DNA of 64,000 bases from Symbiodinium natans (GCA_905221605.1 CAJNDS010002213.1:250001-314000), one strand, 5' to 3'. Positions 1 through 11,677 are shown, counted from the first letter of the stretch. Translations and numbers: made by a program. The notes: generated by a model not told the origin, from the sequence alone.

Positions 1-579
1 ACAGTCCTGGCGAGCCCCGCCTTCAACCGTGCGCCCAGGCTCGCCTTCCTCGCCGCAGGTCTCAACTTCGGCTTGCTGGGGGGCCGTGAGGGCGACCTCG
101 ATTCGCCGGGGGTGTCCACTCGGTTCCAATCCCCAAGGAGCGCCTTCTCGTAGTCCTGATCGGAGTCCTCCACGTCCAACCGGTGGTGAGCGGGGATCTC
201 GCCCTGGGGCGTCGTCATCACATTCTCGCGCTTCCCACGCACCATGGCGACTGGAGGACGGGGAGGAATGTGTGCCCGGATGGGCACTCATCGAATTGTC
301 ACCTTGATTCCCTGCAGAGCCCGGCAGCCGGAAGAAGAGGATCGTGCGGGTGTCACAGCGCCTAGGAAGAGGAGTGCGGATTCTTGTCTGGGGAGTGACG
401 GGTTCGTTCAGCAACATCTCATTCGTTCCCGCCACGTACACTACTCTGCGAAACACGCAATGCCAAGGAGGTCCATTCCGGCCCGGGCCCACTGTGCACT
501 CCATTTGCCTATCTCTCCGGATCCAAGTTCTCCAAGGAAGCTCTTCAGGAGGCGATTCAGGCTCTATGTCAAGCGGGGT
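1..579 (-). CDS. Copia-type Pol N-terminal region (partial, +1 frame relative to Gag-protease)
   Basis: The +1 frame relative to the Gag-protease ORF is open for all 193 codons from 579 to the window edge. It encodes a hydrophilic stretch with GPPWHCVFRRVVYVAGTNE and RTILFFRLPG. Such a linker is what I recall between protease and integrase in dinoflagellate copia polyproteins. No integrase (HHCC, DDE) or reverse transcriptase (YVDD) motif is reached, so the element continues outside the window. In the Gag-protease frame there is a stop at 569-571, so this segment is expressed only by a +1 shift near CCCCGCTTGA, or the copy is broken by a 1-nt indel. The late part is Gly/Arg/Pro-rich and could be open by base composition alone. 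Confidence 0.55.
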
Positions 580-2983
580 CCTCGATGGGGGACATGTGGT
601 CTTCGAACTCAGCAATGGGCAGGGCATAGTGACGGCCAAAGGTTTGACTCATCCCATACCTACGCACCCGGAGCTTTCGCGACGAAACTGTGTGGTTCTC
701 CGTGTCTATGACAATGCCCAACTGTGTACATGCCGGCTTAGAAAGCAAAGGAGGACAGTCCCCAGGAACCACACTCAAGCGAAGCACCACCCGCACCCCA
801 AGCAAAGTGGCCTCAAAGATGAAGGAAAACTCACTCCACACCTCATGTCCATCTCCAAAGCGAAAGCTCTCTCTCTCTGGAACCGCCTTCATCCATCGAC
901 CCAAGCTCTTGAGACGCTGAATGTGTTGGTTGACCCATTTAGTACCCGCAACCGACTTCATACAGCCAATGTCCAGGATCAAGCTACTATGAAGTTCACG
1001 AAGAGACCAAAAGGCTTCATAGTCTATGAGGGAGCTCTGGTACGTAGCGGAAGCAACCAAACACCCATGCAGCCCCGAACCATGTCCCTCAGCTTCGGCC
1101 GTATATCCCGCGATGGACTGGAGGAGATCCCACTGCGCCGGGTCTGAACTTGTGCCAGCCGATGTGACATGAACGGAGTGGTGGGGCTTCGTCCCTTGCT
1201 TCCGCATCGGACACTCTTGGCTCCAATGTCCTAGCTTTCCGCAAAGAAAACATGGCTCCTTCTTCTGCTGCTCCTTCACCCAAGCCTTCGTCTTCTCCGG
1301 GTTCGAGCCCTTCTGAAAGAACTGCCGCATCTGCTTCAGCTCATTGACTCGTTTCTTGGCCTTGTACTCCTGGGCGTACACCTCCGCTGGCAACTGGTCG
1401 TCGGGGATCTCCGGAGGGGTCGGAGACGATGACGTCGCTTCTTCTCCAGAAGTCTCCGAGGCACTGGGGTCGCCCCGGGAGGATGCCTTGTCCGACCACG
1501 ATCCGTCTCGTTCATCACTATCGTCTTCCAGGATCGCGTGGAAAACCTGCTTCCACTTCTGGTAGCGCTTGAAGCGGCCGTCCTTTCCTCGTCCCCCAAT
1601 GTGCCGTCTACGATCCCGATCTCCTTCCCGTCGACGATCTGCATGGCCGTCCTCTCGCCGAGATACGAAGTCTCCTTTCTTCTGAACGAGGAACTGGTCC
1701 TCATCCGGAAGGTCTGGCTCACCCTTCCCGATGGGGTACCCCGCCTGGCCCTCCAGCTGGTCTGCCAACTCCAGCATCGCATTGACCACCTGGTGCTCGT
1801 CCTTGAGGCCTCCCGCCGCCGTCTTCACCAAGGCCTGGTCCTTCCGTGTCAATCGAGCCGCATCCAAGAGGTGGCCGAGGTAGAACTGGGACCCAACCCT
1901 GTAGTTCTGGCAGGAGTCGTTCTCGTGCCTGTAGATCGAGGCCCTGTTGATGAAGCTCTCCAGCGACTCCCCAGGGTATCGATTCAGGCGCATGAACTTC
2001 TGCCTCTTCCGGTCCACCTCCTTGTGCTCCAGGAGCCGGATTATCGGCGATTTCTCCATCTCGTTCCGGATGAGGGCCACCCCATTCTCGCATGCCACAT
2101 CTGAGACACTGAGGTGCGCCACAATCTTCGCCGCCCGCTCCTTCATCGATTGCATCAACCGCGAGCCTCGAACCGCAGGAGGAAGGTTCGACCCTTCTGA
2201 AGCAAGCCAGAACTCAACGCCACGCCAATAGTCCTTCCAAGATTCACCAGGTCGGGCTCGGAACTCGGGGGGAAATGAACTGTGCAACCTTAAGTACTCC
2301 CCGGACTTCGAGGCACCCTGACTCTTGCCCTTGCCCTCCGTTGCGGAGTCTGCGGCGTGCTCTTCCGTGACTTGCCCCTGACACTCACCGACAAGAGCAC
2401 CAGGAGCTCTAGGATCACGTCCATCGTCCGGAGGGCGTCGAGCAACTGCAATTTCATCCTGAAGCGAGCGAGGAACTGGCCGCCCCGCTGCCGCCGCCCC
2501 AGGTTCGGTCCAAACTTCGCGAGGAGGGCCGTTCGGCTTCGGCTCAGTGGCATTCTCGTACCTCGACAGCAGCCGAGGCAGTGGCACTGCCGAACCCTCA
2601 GGAGAGCTCGACGAAGCGGGCTCTTCATCCCAATTGGCACGACCCCCTCTCCAGCCTGGCCGGTTGGAGTCCAAGTACTGGCCCCACGGATCGGGCCTCC
2701 ACGTCGAGGACGCCCAGCTGCTCCAAGCCCAGGACCAGCCGTCGCCATCCTCCCAGCTCGCCTGGCTCGATTCTTCGTCCCTCAAGCTCCAGTTGTCTTG
2801 GCGGTCAGCCGGCCGCCTCGCAACTCCCGGATGCACTCGGGCCCTCAATGACCCATTCACTGAGGGGATCCACGCATGCGCAGTTCCTGCGCCAGGCACC
2901 AAAATGGTTGTCTGGGAGCTCTCGTCTCCCGAGTCGTCCTCGACCCTCTCGAACTCCAGGCTAGCAGCATGTGGATGGTCCAT
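569..2983 (-). CDS. gag: Ty1/copia-type Gag-protease polyprotein
   Basis: An 804-codon ORF starting with ATG at 2983. The N-terminal third is acidic, Trp- and Ser-rich and of low complexity. The middle is a Gag-like helical region (LESFINRASIYRHENDSC, then LVKTAAGGLKDEHQVVNAML) followed by a charged Asp/Arg-rich linker. A zinc knuckle CFLCGKLGHWSQECP (C-x2-C-x4-H-x4-C) lies at about residues 577-591 and binds the RNA genome in this family. An aspartic-protease region follows at about residue 671: LILDIGCMKSVAG, then FRFGDGHEVWSEF and DCPPLLSKPACTQLG. The catalytic triad reads Asp-Ile-Gly instead of Asp-Thr/Ser-Gly, which suggests an inactive copy or a tolerated variant. Copia elements normally fuse Gag, protease and Pol; here the frame closes at 569 and Pol resumes in +1. 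No LTR was recognised. Confidence 0.92.
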   Translation of the reverse strand: MDHPHAASLEFERVEDDSGDESSQTTILVPGAGTAHAWIPSVNGSLRARVHPGVARRPADRQDNWSLRDEESSQASWEDGDGWSWAWSSWASSTWRPDPWGQYLDSNRPGWRGGRANWDEEPASSSSPEGSAVPLPRLLSRYENATEPKPNGPPREVWTEPGAAAAGRPVPRSLQDEIAVARRPPDDGRDPRAPGALVGECQGQVTEEHAADSATEGKGKSQGASKSGEYLRLHSSFPPEFRARPGESWKDYWRGVEFWLASEGSNLPPAVRGSRLMQSMKERAAKIVAHLSVSDVACENGVALIRNEMEKSPIIRLLEHKEVDRKRQKFMRLNRYPGESLESFINRASIYRHENDSCQNYRVGSQFYLGHLLDAARLTRKDQALVKTAAGGLKDEHQVVNAMLELADQLEGQAGYPIGKGEPDLPDEDQFLVQKKGDFVSRREDGHADRRREGDRDRRRHIGGRGKDGRFKRYQKWKQVFHAILEDDSDERDGSWSDKASSRGDPSASETSGEEATSSSPTPPEIPDDQLPAEVYAQEYKAKKRVNELKQMRQFFQKGSNPEKTKAWVKEQQKKEPCFLCGKLGHWSQECPMRKQGTKPHHSVHVTSAGTSSDPAQWDLLQSIAGYTAEAEGHGSGLHGCLVASATYQSSLIDYEAFWSLRELHSSLILDIGCMKSVAGTKWVNQHIQRLKSLGRWMKAVPERESFRFGDGHEVWSEFSFIFEATLLGVRVVLRLSVVPGDCPPLLSKPACTQLGIVIDTENHTVSSRKLRVRRYGMSQTFGRHYALPIAEFEDHMSPIEDPA

Positions 2984-3300
2984 GGCTCAAGGAAACCAGG
3001 CCACTCCCTTTACCCTATAACCACAAACCCAAAACTCACGAACCAAAGCTCACAATCCCAAAGGCTACCACCGACTAACCGCAACCCGCGGAGGCCCGCC
3101 CTGTTCGGAGCTCCGCTACCACAAGAAAGACCGAACGACCCCAAAGAACCAACCGGGGCCTTTTCCATCACACCCAGCTGCCAGCCGACATCCTTCGAGA
3201 GTCGCGCAGAATTCACCTGGCACACGCTGGGGAAAACATGTGGATTTCCACACTAGCGCTTTAAGATGCCGTACATACCCCCGTTATCCTCAAGGGACTT
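2984..3300. other. Leader between the copia Gag start and the telomeric mosaic
   Basis: This stretch lies 5' of the Gag ATG and would hold the leader and part of a 5' LTR if the element were complete. I see no TG...CA terminus, no primer-binding site next to an LTR end, and no repeat of this sequence elsewhere in the window. Telomeric-type sequence begins just beyond (from about 3310), so the element appears truncated or embedded at this border. Confidence 0.4.
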
Positions 3301-3536
3301 AGAAGCACCCTAAACCCTGAATCCTTAAATCCTAAAGCGTTTGTGAGATGGCTTCAGGCCTTCACTAAGGGCTTCGGGTTTGCAGGGTTGATACGGCTGA
3401 AGGACTTCATACTTCACAAGGGCTGATGAAGGGTAAAAGGGTGTAAGTTGAGCTCATGGGGACGTGGGGCTGCCTTTAAAGGCCAGATGGTGGCCGAAGG
3501 GCTGGATCAACTTACATGCAGTTTAGGGCTACAGAG

Positions 3537-3860
3537 CTTAGGGTTTAGGGTTTAGGGTTTAGGGTTTACGAAGTTTAGGGCTTCTTTGGGCTTAGAATTT
3601 GGCAACTCCAGGTTTGGGAACCCCAAACCCTAAACCCTAAACCCCCTAAAATCCCCGAACCCTCAACCCATGAGCTGCAGCCACGGACCTCCAAACACCT
3701 AAATGCCTAACATCGGGTTTAGGGTTTAGGGTTTAGGGTTTAGGGTTTAGGGTTTAGGGTTTAGGGTTTAGGGTTTAGGGTTTAGGGTTTAGGGCTCAGG
3801 GGGTTGCAGTGGCTTTGGGATCATATTCTATCCAGGGTTCAGGGTTTAGGGTTTAGGTTT
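3537..3860. repeat. Telomeric arrays, alternating orientation
   Basis: TTTAGGG at 3537-3568, CCCTAAA at 3621-3650, a longer uninterrupted TTTAGGG array at 3715-3794 (about 11 units) and a degenerate TTTAGGG/TTCAGGG stretch at 3836-3860, each separated by a short unique island. Confidence 0.95.
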
Positions 3861-3969
3861 CAGAGCTTGAGGTTTGAGGGTTTCGGGCTTAGGGCTGGGC
3901 CTTCAGAGGCTTGCTCCTGAACCCTGAACCCTGAAGAGGGCTTAGGGTTTGGAACTCCTTGAACCGAAA

Positions 3970-4066
3970 GCCCTAAACCCTAAACCCTAAACCCGAAACC
4001 CTAAACCCTAAACCCTAAACCCTAAACCCTAAACCCTAAACCCTAACCCTAAACCCTAAACCCTAG
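3970..4066 (-). repeat. CCCTAAA array
   Basis: About 13 units of CCCTAAA with single variants (CCCGAAA, one CCCTAA). It is followed by an 80-bp GC-rich island and a short opposite array (TTTAGGG) at 4158-4192. Confidence 0.95.
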
Positions 4067-5682
4067 AACTCTTTAGTTGAGTCTCGCGCGCGGGCGACGC
4101 GGAGAGGAGAAGGGGCACATGAGCGAGGTGCTCGTGATAGAGGTGCTCGTCCTTCTCCTAGGGTTTAGGGTTTAGGATTTAGGGTTTAGGGCTCTTCTGG
4201 GGCTTGCACGCTGCCCGAAACCTAGACCCAAGGCGACCCAAGGTTGTCAAGAACCTAGTGAAACTCAACCTAAACCCCAAAACCCGACCCAAAACCCTGA
4301 ACCCTAAACCCTGAACCCTAAACCCTAAAATCCTAAACCGTCTGGAAGAAGGAAGGACGCAAAGTCAGACACAAAACCAGCCCAGACTCCGTAGATTGGA
4401 GCACGCCATCCAAGGACAAGCACAGACCTCACGGCCGCCGACTGTCACACACCCGAAGTAAGCACTATAAAACCCCGAAACCCTAGACCCCCAAAAAACC
4501 CCTAAACCCCCTAGCCTCTAAGTGCCCCTAAACCCTAAATGCCCCTAAGCCCTGAACGGTTTCGGTGTGATCGGGCTTAGGGGTTGACAGGTGTTTAGGG
4601 TTTAGGGTGCAAACGCCACACTGAGTGCAACAGTCAGTGCTGTTTGGGGAGCTCCCATCTCAGTTTTACGGTAAGACGCGTTACCCGCCACGGCCCCCAG
4701 CCTTTGAGTCGAAACCAACTCAGAAACGGATCCTTGATCTAAAGGCCCTATGACCCAAACCCCCAACCCTACACCCAGGATTCGTTTCCCTACGGCTCCA
4801 GGGCTCCTCGAAGGGCATTCGGAGGAATCACAATACTGATATCCATTTTAAGGGGCGGCCGGGTTCAAGGGTTCCTCTCTTTTTGGAAGCTTTGAGCCGC
4901 ACGCCCCAAACCCAAAACCCTGTTCAGCCAATGCCCTAAACCCTAATCCCTCGAACCCCAAGCGCTATAAACCCCAGGCTCTGAACCCCAAACCTCTAAA
5001 CCCCATAGAACCCTAAACTCCTAAACCCTCGGCGGAAAAACCCCAGGCCCTGAACCCCAAAGCTCTAAACCCTACAGAACCCCGAAGCACGATTTTTGAG
5101 CCTACAAGGAGGGGGCCCTAAACCCTAAACCCTAAACCCCGAAACCCTAGACCTTTGGGATGCCCAAGATGCCGTAGTGATGGCTGCGGAAGATGAGGAG
5201 GTCTTGGAACTCCGTCTGCTCCTTTAGGACGAGGCTTTGGGGGTTTAGGGTTTAGGGTTTAGGGCTTAGGGGGGTTTAGGTCGTGGGTCGTTAGAGTAGG
5301 GTTCATATAGAGTGCAAGGAAGCTAGTGCTTGGGGGTTCCTAGCGTTTAGAGCTTGGAGTATGAGCCTTTTGCTTCACCTCACTAAGGCGGGTCAGCCCC
5401 TTCAAGCCGAGAAGGGGCGCTGGGCGCGGCGAAACGAGGACAGAACCAGCTTAGAAGAACCATCAGCATGGAAAGAGGAGATAGTCAGCAACAAGCCACT
5501 CGATTACGCAAGCGGCTTCTTGAGCTCAGTCACGATGTAGGTCCCAGGGAATCAAAAAGGGTGCCTAAACCCCCAAACCCCAAAATCTAGGACCGTTTCA
5601 GCCGGGCAGCTTCCCTTATTGCATGAGAAGCCTATACTATACAGACAGCAGCTGCCCACCTGCACCTGACCCTTACCAAGCC

Positions 5683-5818
5683 GTAAGCCCTAAGCCCTAA
5701 GCCCTAAGCCCTAAGCCCTAAGCCCTAAGCCCTAAGCCCTGAGCCCTGAGCCCTAAGCCCTAAGCCCTAAGCCCTAAGCCCTAAGCCCTAAGCCCTAAGC
5801 CCCAAGCCCCAAGCCCTA
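5683..5818 (-). repeat. Homogenised CCCTAAG variant telomeric array
   Basis: About 19 tandem heptamers of CCCTAAG (CTTAGGG on the other strand), with two CCCTGAG units in the middle and CCCCAAG units at the right end. Canonical CCCTAAA returns only after the array ends. The uniform variant implies local amplification of one mutated unit. Confidence 0.95.
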
Positions 5819-5920
5819 CCCTAAACCCTAGACCGTTAACCCTAAACCCTAAGCCCTAATCCAATCAGAACAAGAGTCTACGCTGCTTCCTAGACTAAAG
5901 GCTTTAGGCTTCAGGTACTC

Positions 5921-6200
5921 CCAAAACCCCAAACCCCAAACCCCAAAACCAAACCCTAAACCCTAAACCCTAAACCCTAAACCCTAAACCCTAAACCCTT
6001 AGCGGAGGGGTTCTGTCTAGGCTTAAGGTCCTCGTGGAGGACCTCATCCACAATCACCGGCTCGTAGAGAGCCTCTTCCTGCGCGGTGCCCGCGTGAGGG
6101 GGAAAGCACCGCGCGTAGAGTTTAGGGGCCCTAAGCCCTAAGCCCTAAACCCTAAACCCTAAACCCTAATCCTAAACCCTAACCCTGAACCCTAGACCCT
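5921..6200 (-). repeat. CCCCAAA to CCCTAAA arrays
   Basis: CCCCAAA units grade into CCCTAAA at 5921-6000. A GC-rich island follows, then CCCTAAG/CCCTAAA units at 6128-6200. Confidence 0.9.
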
Positions 6201-6423
6201 AAAAGCAGCCCTGATGTCCTCAATTACACCCAAAAGCTTCATGGGTCAAGGGCTTACAGTGTTTAAGGTTATGCCCTGGTCTAAGATCTGGGGTTTAGGG
6301 TTAGGGTTTAGGTTGTGGACCGCGGAAGCTTATGCAAACAAGCTTCGGTCCTCTTCGTCGCTTTCGGCGCAACTCACCGACTCCTCACGCTAAGCCACAA
6401 ATCGTGAAACCATCTAGAAACGT

Positions 6424-6672
6424 TTCGGGTTTAGGGTTTAGGTTTTTCTTTTGGGTTTAGGTTTTCTTTTGGGTTTAGGGTTTAGGGTTTCGGGCCACTT
6501 CAGGGTTTACAGTTGGGGTTTAGGGTTGGGGCTGACATGGCCTTCGCGCGTAAAAATGGCGCAGCTACTTAATCTTCCAGGTGCCTGTCCGGGAAGTATC
6601 ACATGGGCCAAATTAGGAGCAGAATAAAGAAACCCTTAGGGGTTTAGGGTTTAGGGTTCAGGGTTTAGGGTC
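6424..6672 (+). repeat. Degenerate TTTAGGG arrays
   Basis: TTTAGGG at 6424-6500 with T-rich interruptions (tttttcttttgggtttagg twice) and again at 6638-6672, separated by a unique island. Confidence 0.85.
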
Positions 6673-6956
6673 TCCTTGAAGATCCACAAACCAGAAGTCA
6701 ATAAACCCTAAACTAAACCATGAACACCTCAACCTACCTAAAACTTGCTTCCTTGTAAAACACCGGATGGGAAGTCCAGCTCCAAAAAAGCTCCAAGCCT
6801 TCTGCGAAACCAAGAGCCTTCCGCAACTTGTAGGCACTAGTCGCAGACGGGCAAAAGGACAAGACACAGTGAAAACCAATACAGGAGCGAACATACACGC
6901 GTAAGAAGTACTAGGCACAAAGAGCCACAGTGGGAAGGAAGCCTAGGATTGCTCTA

Positions 6957-7045
6957 ATCCTAAACCCTACACCCTACACCCTAAACCCTAAACCCTAAAC
7001 CTAAACCCTAAACCCTAAACCCTAACCCTGACCCCTAAACCCTAC
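6957..7045 (-). repeat. CCCTAAA array
   Basis: About 10 units of CCCTAAA with CCCTACA variants at the left end. It lies directly beside a unique island that carries only short ORFs. Confidence 0.9.
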
Positions 7046-8060
7046 ACCGTACTCCCGCCCCCCTTCAACCCCAAACCAAAACAGTTCGACCTGAGACCCC
7101 AACCCAAATCCCAAACCCCACGCCCTCTGAAGCTTTAGGGTTTAGGATTTAGGGCTTAGGGCTGAAGGTTTAGGACTTCGGGCCTGTTCTTGTTTTAAGT
7201 CCTAAGCCCTACAACCTTCAGCCGTGCAGGCCACCGTCTCAGGCCTCCCCATCTCCAGCACGTCGCCGCTTGCGGCACATGTCCCTGGTCTGCATGGGCT
7301 TCCCACGTCCCAATTCCCTGAAGAGTTCGCGCTCCAGAATTCGTGCTTTAAGTTTCGTGCTGCCGTCCTCCTAGACTTGAGCGGCTTTCTAGCGGCTTTT
7401 GGCCTTAAGGGTTTATGGTCGCATAGAGGCGAGGGGAGGGGTGGGGGTGGGGGTTAAGTAGGTTGCCCGGAAGCTGTGTTCTAGGGCAGCCAAGATGCGT
7501 GGGAGAGGCTTGGCTGGTCATGCCAGTGCACCTCGAACAGGCTCGCGTCCGCAGGGCTTGCGAACATCGCGGCTGATCAGCGCGATCGACGCCGAAGGTG
7601 TTCGGAACACTAGGCTCTATACCGACCCATGGGCTTAGATAACTAAGCAAAGGCCTAGGATACCCCAGACACTGAACTCCAACGCACTCAGGTTTCATGA
7701 AGATACCCGGGACCTAAACTCAAATCATCCATATTCAGGGTGTAATAGGGTTTCGGGTATGCACATATACATTCACACGCACACGTCGATCTCCCTATTT
7801 GGGTAATCTAGTTCAAGCTACCCTAAACCGATGGATACTTCGTCCCACAATGGTTTTGTTGTAGGCTAGTGAGGGCTGAGAAAGAAGCTGCCTTACTATA
7901 AACCATGCCCACCCCCCTAAATCCTAAACCCTAAACCCTAAACCCTAAACCCCCTAAATCATAAACCCTAAACGAAGTACCCACGAACCGTCCAAGGCTC
8001 AGGCTTGAGGAATCCGATGAAGAACGGCTGCGGTAGACTCGCTTCACATTCAGGTGCTTT

Positions 8061-8197
8061 GGGGTTTAGGCTTTAGGGTTTAGGGTTAGGGTTTAGGGTT
8101 TAGGGTTTAGGGTTTAGGGTTTAGGGTTTAGGGTTTAGGGTTTAGGGTTTAGGGTTTAGGGTTTAGGGTTTAGGGTTTAGGGTTTAGGGTTTAGGGT
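8061..8197 (+). repeat. Long TTTAGGG array
   Basis: About 19 units, almost all perfect TTTAGGG after a slightly degenerate left end. Opposite arrays at 7916-7972 (CCCTAAA) and 8631-8688 (CCCTAAA) flank it on both sides. Confidence 0.97.
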
Positions 8198-8630
8198 CCC
8201 CCAACCCATGAAAGGCACAGAAGACAAGCCTTCGTCGAAAGCGACTGTCTAAACCTCCTCTCAAAGCAGAAGACTTTGACATCTAAATCCTTTCGAAGCC
8301 GCTTGCTTTGACTCACAATTGAACCCTTTCAAAGCCGCACACCTTCAACGGAAAGCCGACCCCTCTTTGAGACTTCGAAGTATCCGGTGCCCTCAGGAGC
8401 GCCAAGCTATAGAGGAAACCCACCTCCACCCAGCGCCAAAACGCAAGGGATTAAGACTAGGGCCCCTAAGGTTGTACCCCTGAGGGGTTTCCCTTACCAT
8501 ACTGTATACTCCGAATGTGGACAGATTTCCTTAGAGGATCTTTGCAAAGGGCCCCCAAAACCCAAGGGTAACACCTGAAGAGTCCCAGCTAGACTCCCCT
8601 GAAAAAAAACCCAAAAGACCTCTGGAGCTC

Positions 8631-9378
8631 ACCCTAAACCCTAAACCCTAAACCCTAAACCCTAAACCCCAAACCCTAAACCCTAAATTGCGCGGGCAGA
8701 CCCGCCCCAGGAGACCTGCAGGCACGCAGACCATGTGGGAGAGGGGGAGCCACCCGAAACCCTTTAAGAATGCGAAAGCCCGGAAGCCCCCCCGTTCACG
8801 TTTCCAACCCTTAACCCCCCTAAACCCTAAACCCTAAACCCTAAACCCTAAACCCTAAACCCTAAACCCTAAACCCTAATGCACCTTCGACCCTAGAGCC
8901 CTAAATACGCTTCGCCCTTCGGTGTAAGACAAGAGCTTGAAAGCTTCAAGGGTCTAGGATTCGGAGTTTAGGGTTTAGGGTTTAGGGTTCAGGGTTCAGG
9001 GTTTAGGGTTTAGGGTGTATACGGCTTAGGGACATGTCGAGATGACGATTGGACGAGAGACGCGTTGGATTCGTTGAAGGACCCGTTTGCCAACAGCCCT
9101 TGAGATGCACCAGGACACGGCCCTAAACCCTAACCCCTAAACCCTAAACCCCAAAGCCCCTCAACCCTAACCCTAAACCCTAAACCTTAAACCCTAAACC
9201 CTAAACCCTAAACCCTAAACCTTCTGCGTAATTAGCGTTTCTGTGACAAGACACGACTCCAATCCACTCCACTAACCTTCATCTCGACGCTGCGCAGGTT
9301 CCTTATAAGCCCGCAAGGATCCTTTTACTTTAACTTAGGGTTTAGGGTTTAGGGCTTAGGGTTTAGGGTTTAGGGTGT
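8631..9378. repeat. Five short telomeric arrays of alternating orientation
   Basis: CCCTAAA at 8631-8688, 8814-8879 and 9121-9225; TTTAGGG at 8967-9019 and 9336-9378. The islands between are 85-150 bp and show no similarity to each other by eye. Confidence 0.92.
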
Positions 9379-10626
9379 TTTTTTTTCTGAGCTTTTACGT
9401 GGTGACCTCGGAGGTTGCCTGCACACCAAACGGCACTGAATCCCCCAAAACCTCGAGCCTTATGCACCCCAAAGGTAAAACCTTCCTGAAGGGTTTAGGT
9501 TTTAGGGCTCAGAGTTTAGGGTTTAGGGTTTTCAAGCAATGCCGGCATGGGCAAGTCGTCAGCCTCGGCAGAGAGACTGCCGGGGATGCTGGCTGGAATG
9601 CCGAAGCCTGGACACCAAAAGGACGCTTCTCAGGCGACTATCCGAACAGCCTAAGCCCTATACCGTCAACTATAAGATCATTCACAGGTCGTCCTCTGCA
9701 CAGGAACAGAGGCCTGTCGATACTGGCCTTTGCAAACGACACGCTGGGTTTAGAATTTGCAGTCTTCTGGAGTTTAGGTTTAATGCGCACAGGGCTTTGC
9801 TCGGGACTCTGTGGTTGAAGAATGTATCCTCAGGTGGATTCCCCACAGGATCGCCCATACCACTGTTTCCGCCCTTGCCCCGGGTTATTGACCCCACCCT
9901 AAGAACTGAAGCCCTCAACCCCACAAGCCTATAAAGGCTGTAAGAACGGCACCCTGTTTGCCGTTCTGCTGTTGGTTTCTTTATGCAGGAACCTAGAACC
10001 CCAAAAAAGGGAAAACGGGCACCACGGCCTATCAAGGCTCCCTAAACCCCAGAACTCCATTGACGCCTGCTGCCGTTTCAGACCGCAGCGGCGGCAGAAG
10101 CGTGAGTCGTCGGCGTAGACGTTCCCACCTCGGCCGGGATGGCTTAGGGGCTGGGGTTTGGGGTCTAGGGTTTAGGGTTTGGGGGGTTTGGGTTGGGGGG
10201 GGGGGGGGCCTCAGGGTCAACAGGCCGTTTAGGGTTGCAGAGGCATAGGGGGGCGGCCCAAAGCGTAGAACCTGAAATCCTGCACCCTGGTTCCCAAACA
10301 TGTTGCACTATGTAGCCCTAAACCCTAAACCCTTAACCTCAAACCCTAAAACCCTGCACTCCGGTGCCTCCCAAATTTAAAACCTCCGCTCGAATTTTTA
10401 TCCCTGAGGAGCCGCACCATCATCCCCAATGCTCCCAAATTTCTTGCCCTTTTAGATGCGAAAAAACCCTCCAGTCCCTGAAGTGCCATATCCGCTCGAA
10501 TGCTGAACACCTTGAACAGGGACACCCTGAACCCCTCTAAAACCTGCGACCTGATTCATTTGGGGGTTTACGATAGTCGTGGTACCTTACGGGGTCCTTG
10601 GTAGTAGGGAGTCTGGCTGTCCCTGA
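9379..10626. other. Mostly unique island with a poly-G run
   Basis: Contains a short TTTAGGG patch (9491-9530), a degenerate G-rich patch ending in 14 G (10195-10208) and a CCCTAAA patch (10317-10352). Overlapping ORFs of 89-147 codons occur here on both strands but show no domain, and parts of them are translated repeats, so I do not call genes. Confidence 0.6.
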
Positions 10627-10730
10627 AAACCCTAAACCCTAAACCCTAAACCCTAAACCCTAAACCCTAAACCCTAAACCCTAAACCCTAAACCCTAAAC
10701 CCTAAACCCTAAACCCCCCCCCCCCCCCCC
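10627..10730 (-). repeat. CCCTAAA array ending in poly-C
   Basis: About 12 perfect CCCTAAA units run directly into 17 consecutive C residues (10714-10730). Array-to-homopolymer junctions of this kind recur in the window. Confidence 0.95.
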
Positions 10731-11547
10731 GATTTCTAAAGCAGGGCAGGGCGGCAGCCCGGACAAGTCTCCATGCCGCTGCCGCCGCTACGGGCCGTGG
10801 GCACCGGAAGCTTGGGGCGCGACATGACCTCAGGGTCTAGGTTTTAGGGTTTAGAGTTTAGGGTTTAGGGTTTAGGGTTCAGGCCAAACTTGAAACTCCA
10901 AACCCTAAAAACCCCTAGAAGCCTGATCCCAAAAACCCCTCAACCCACCGAAAATCCTAAGCTCTAAAAACCCTAACTGAACCCTACACCCCAACCACCC
11001 AAACAAGCTCTAAACCCTCAAAAACCAAACCCTGAAAACCTAAATCTTCAAAAGCCCAACAAAACCCAAACCTAAACTTAAAAAAAAAAAAAACGAAACC
11101 CCAAACTTAAAAAAAAGGCATGGGTGTTTGGTGCGTGGACGCACAAACGATGACCCTTCCGGGTTCTGCAAGTCCTGACAGGCCACAATCCTAACACTAC
11201 GAGCAAACTCAGCTTCTAAGACAACATTCAGCGTGCAGTGCTTCGTTGACCTTGAACGTAAAGCTCTGCCTTACGTGAAGACAACACAGACGGTGTGCAC
11301 ACAGGACTTCCAAGCTGTTTTTCACGTTGACACTATTTGTGAATTCGGTTTCAACAATTTTCAGTGTTCAGACGGTGCAAATCAATAAGCGAGCCCGCTT
11401 GCTCAAGCGTGCAATAAATTCGGTTGTAAGTTATACTACAACCGCACTAGAACCCAATCACACCCATCACAAAAACAACACAACAACTGCAACCCAGCTA
11501 AGCTTTTTAAAATTGTTTTAGGTTTTCGGGTTTAGGGTTTAGGGTTT

Positions 11548-11677
11548 AGGGAATGAGGTACCCTACATATTCCCTTTAAAGGGTATCTATAGCACAATCC
11601 CTTACTTAAAGGGCATATATATATATATATATATATATAGGGCCCTTTCATTCCCTCATTCCCCACTAAGAACCAGG
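11548..11677. mobile_element. Short MITE-like element, copy 1
   Basis: Begins directly after a TTTAGGG array with gaatgaggtaccct and ends with cactaagaaccaggg. Near its ends it carries inverted gggaatgag/ctcattccc. The centre is an AT dinucleotide tract (11614-11639). A shorter relative lies at 12961-13046 with the same start and end sequences. A non-autonomous insertion is inferred from the paired ends; no target duplication was identified. Confidence 0.5.

Noticed and set aside
244-1147. Plus-strand ORFs of 155 and 267 codons
   Set aside because: Antisense to the protease/Pol region of the copia element.
2880-2905. TGGTGCCTGGCGCAGG on the minus strand as a retroelement primer-binding site
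   Set aside because: It lies inside the Gag coding sequence downstream of the ATG and not next to an LTR end.
1538-3020. Several plus-strand ORFs of 120-190 codons
   Set aside because: Shadows of the copia Gag-protease ORF on the minus strand; no domains.
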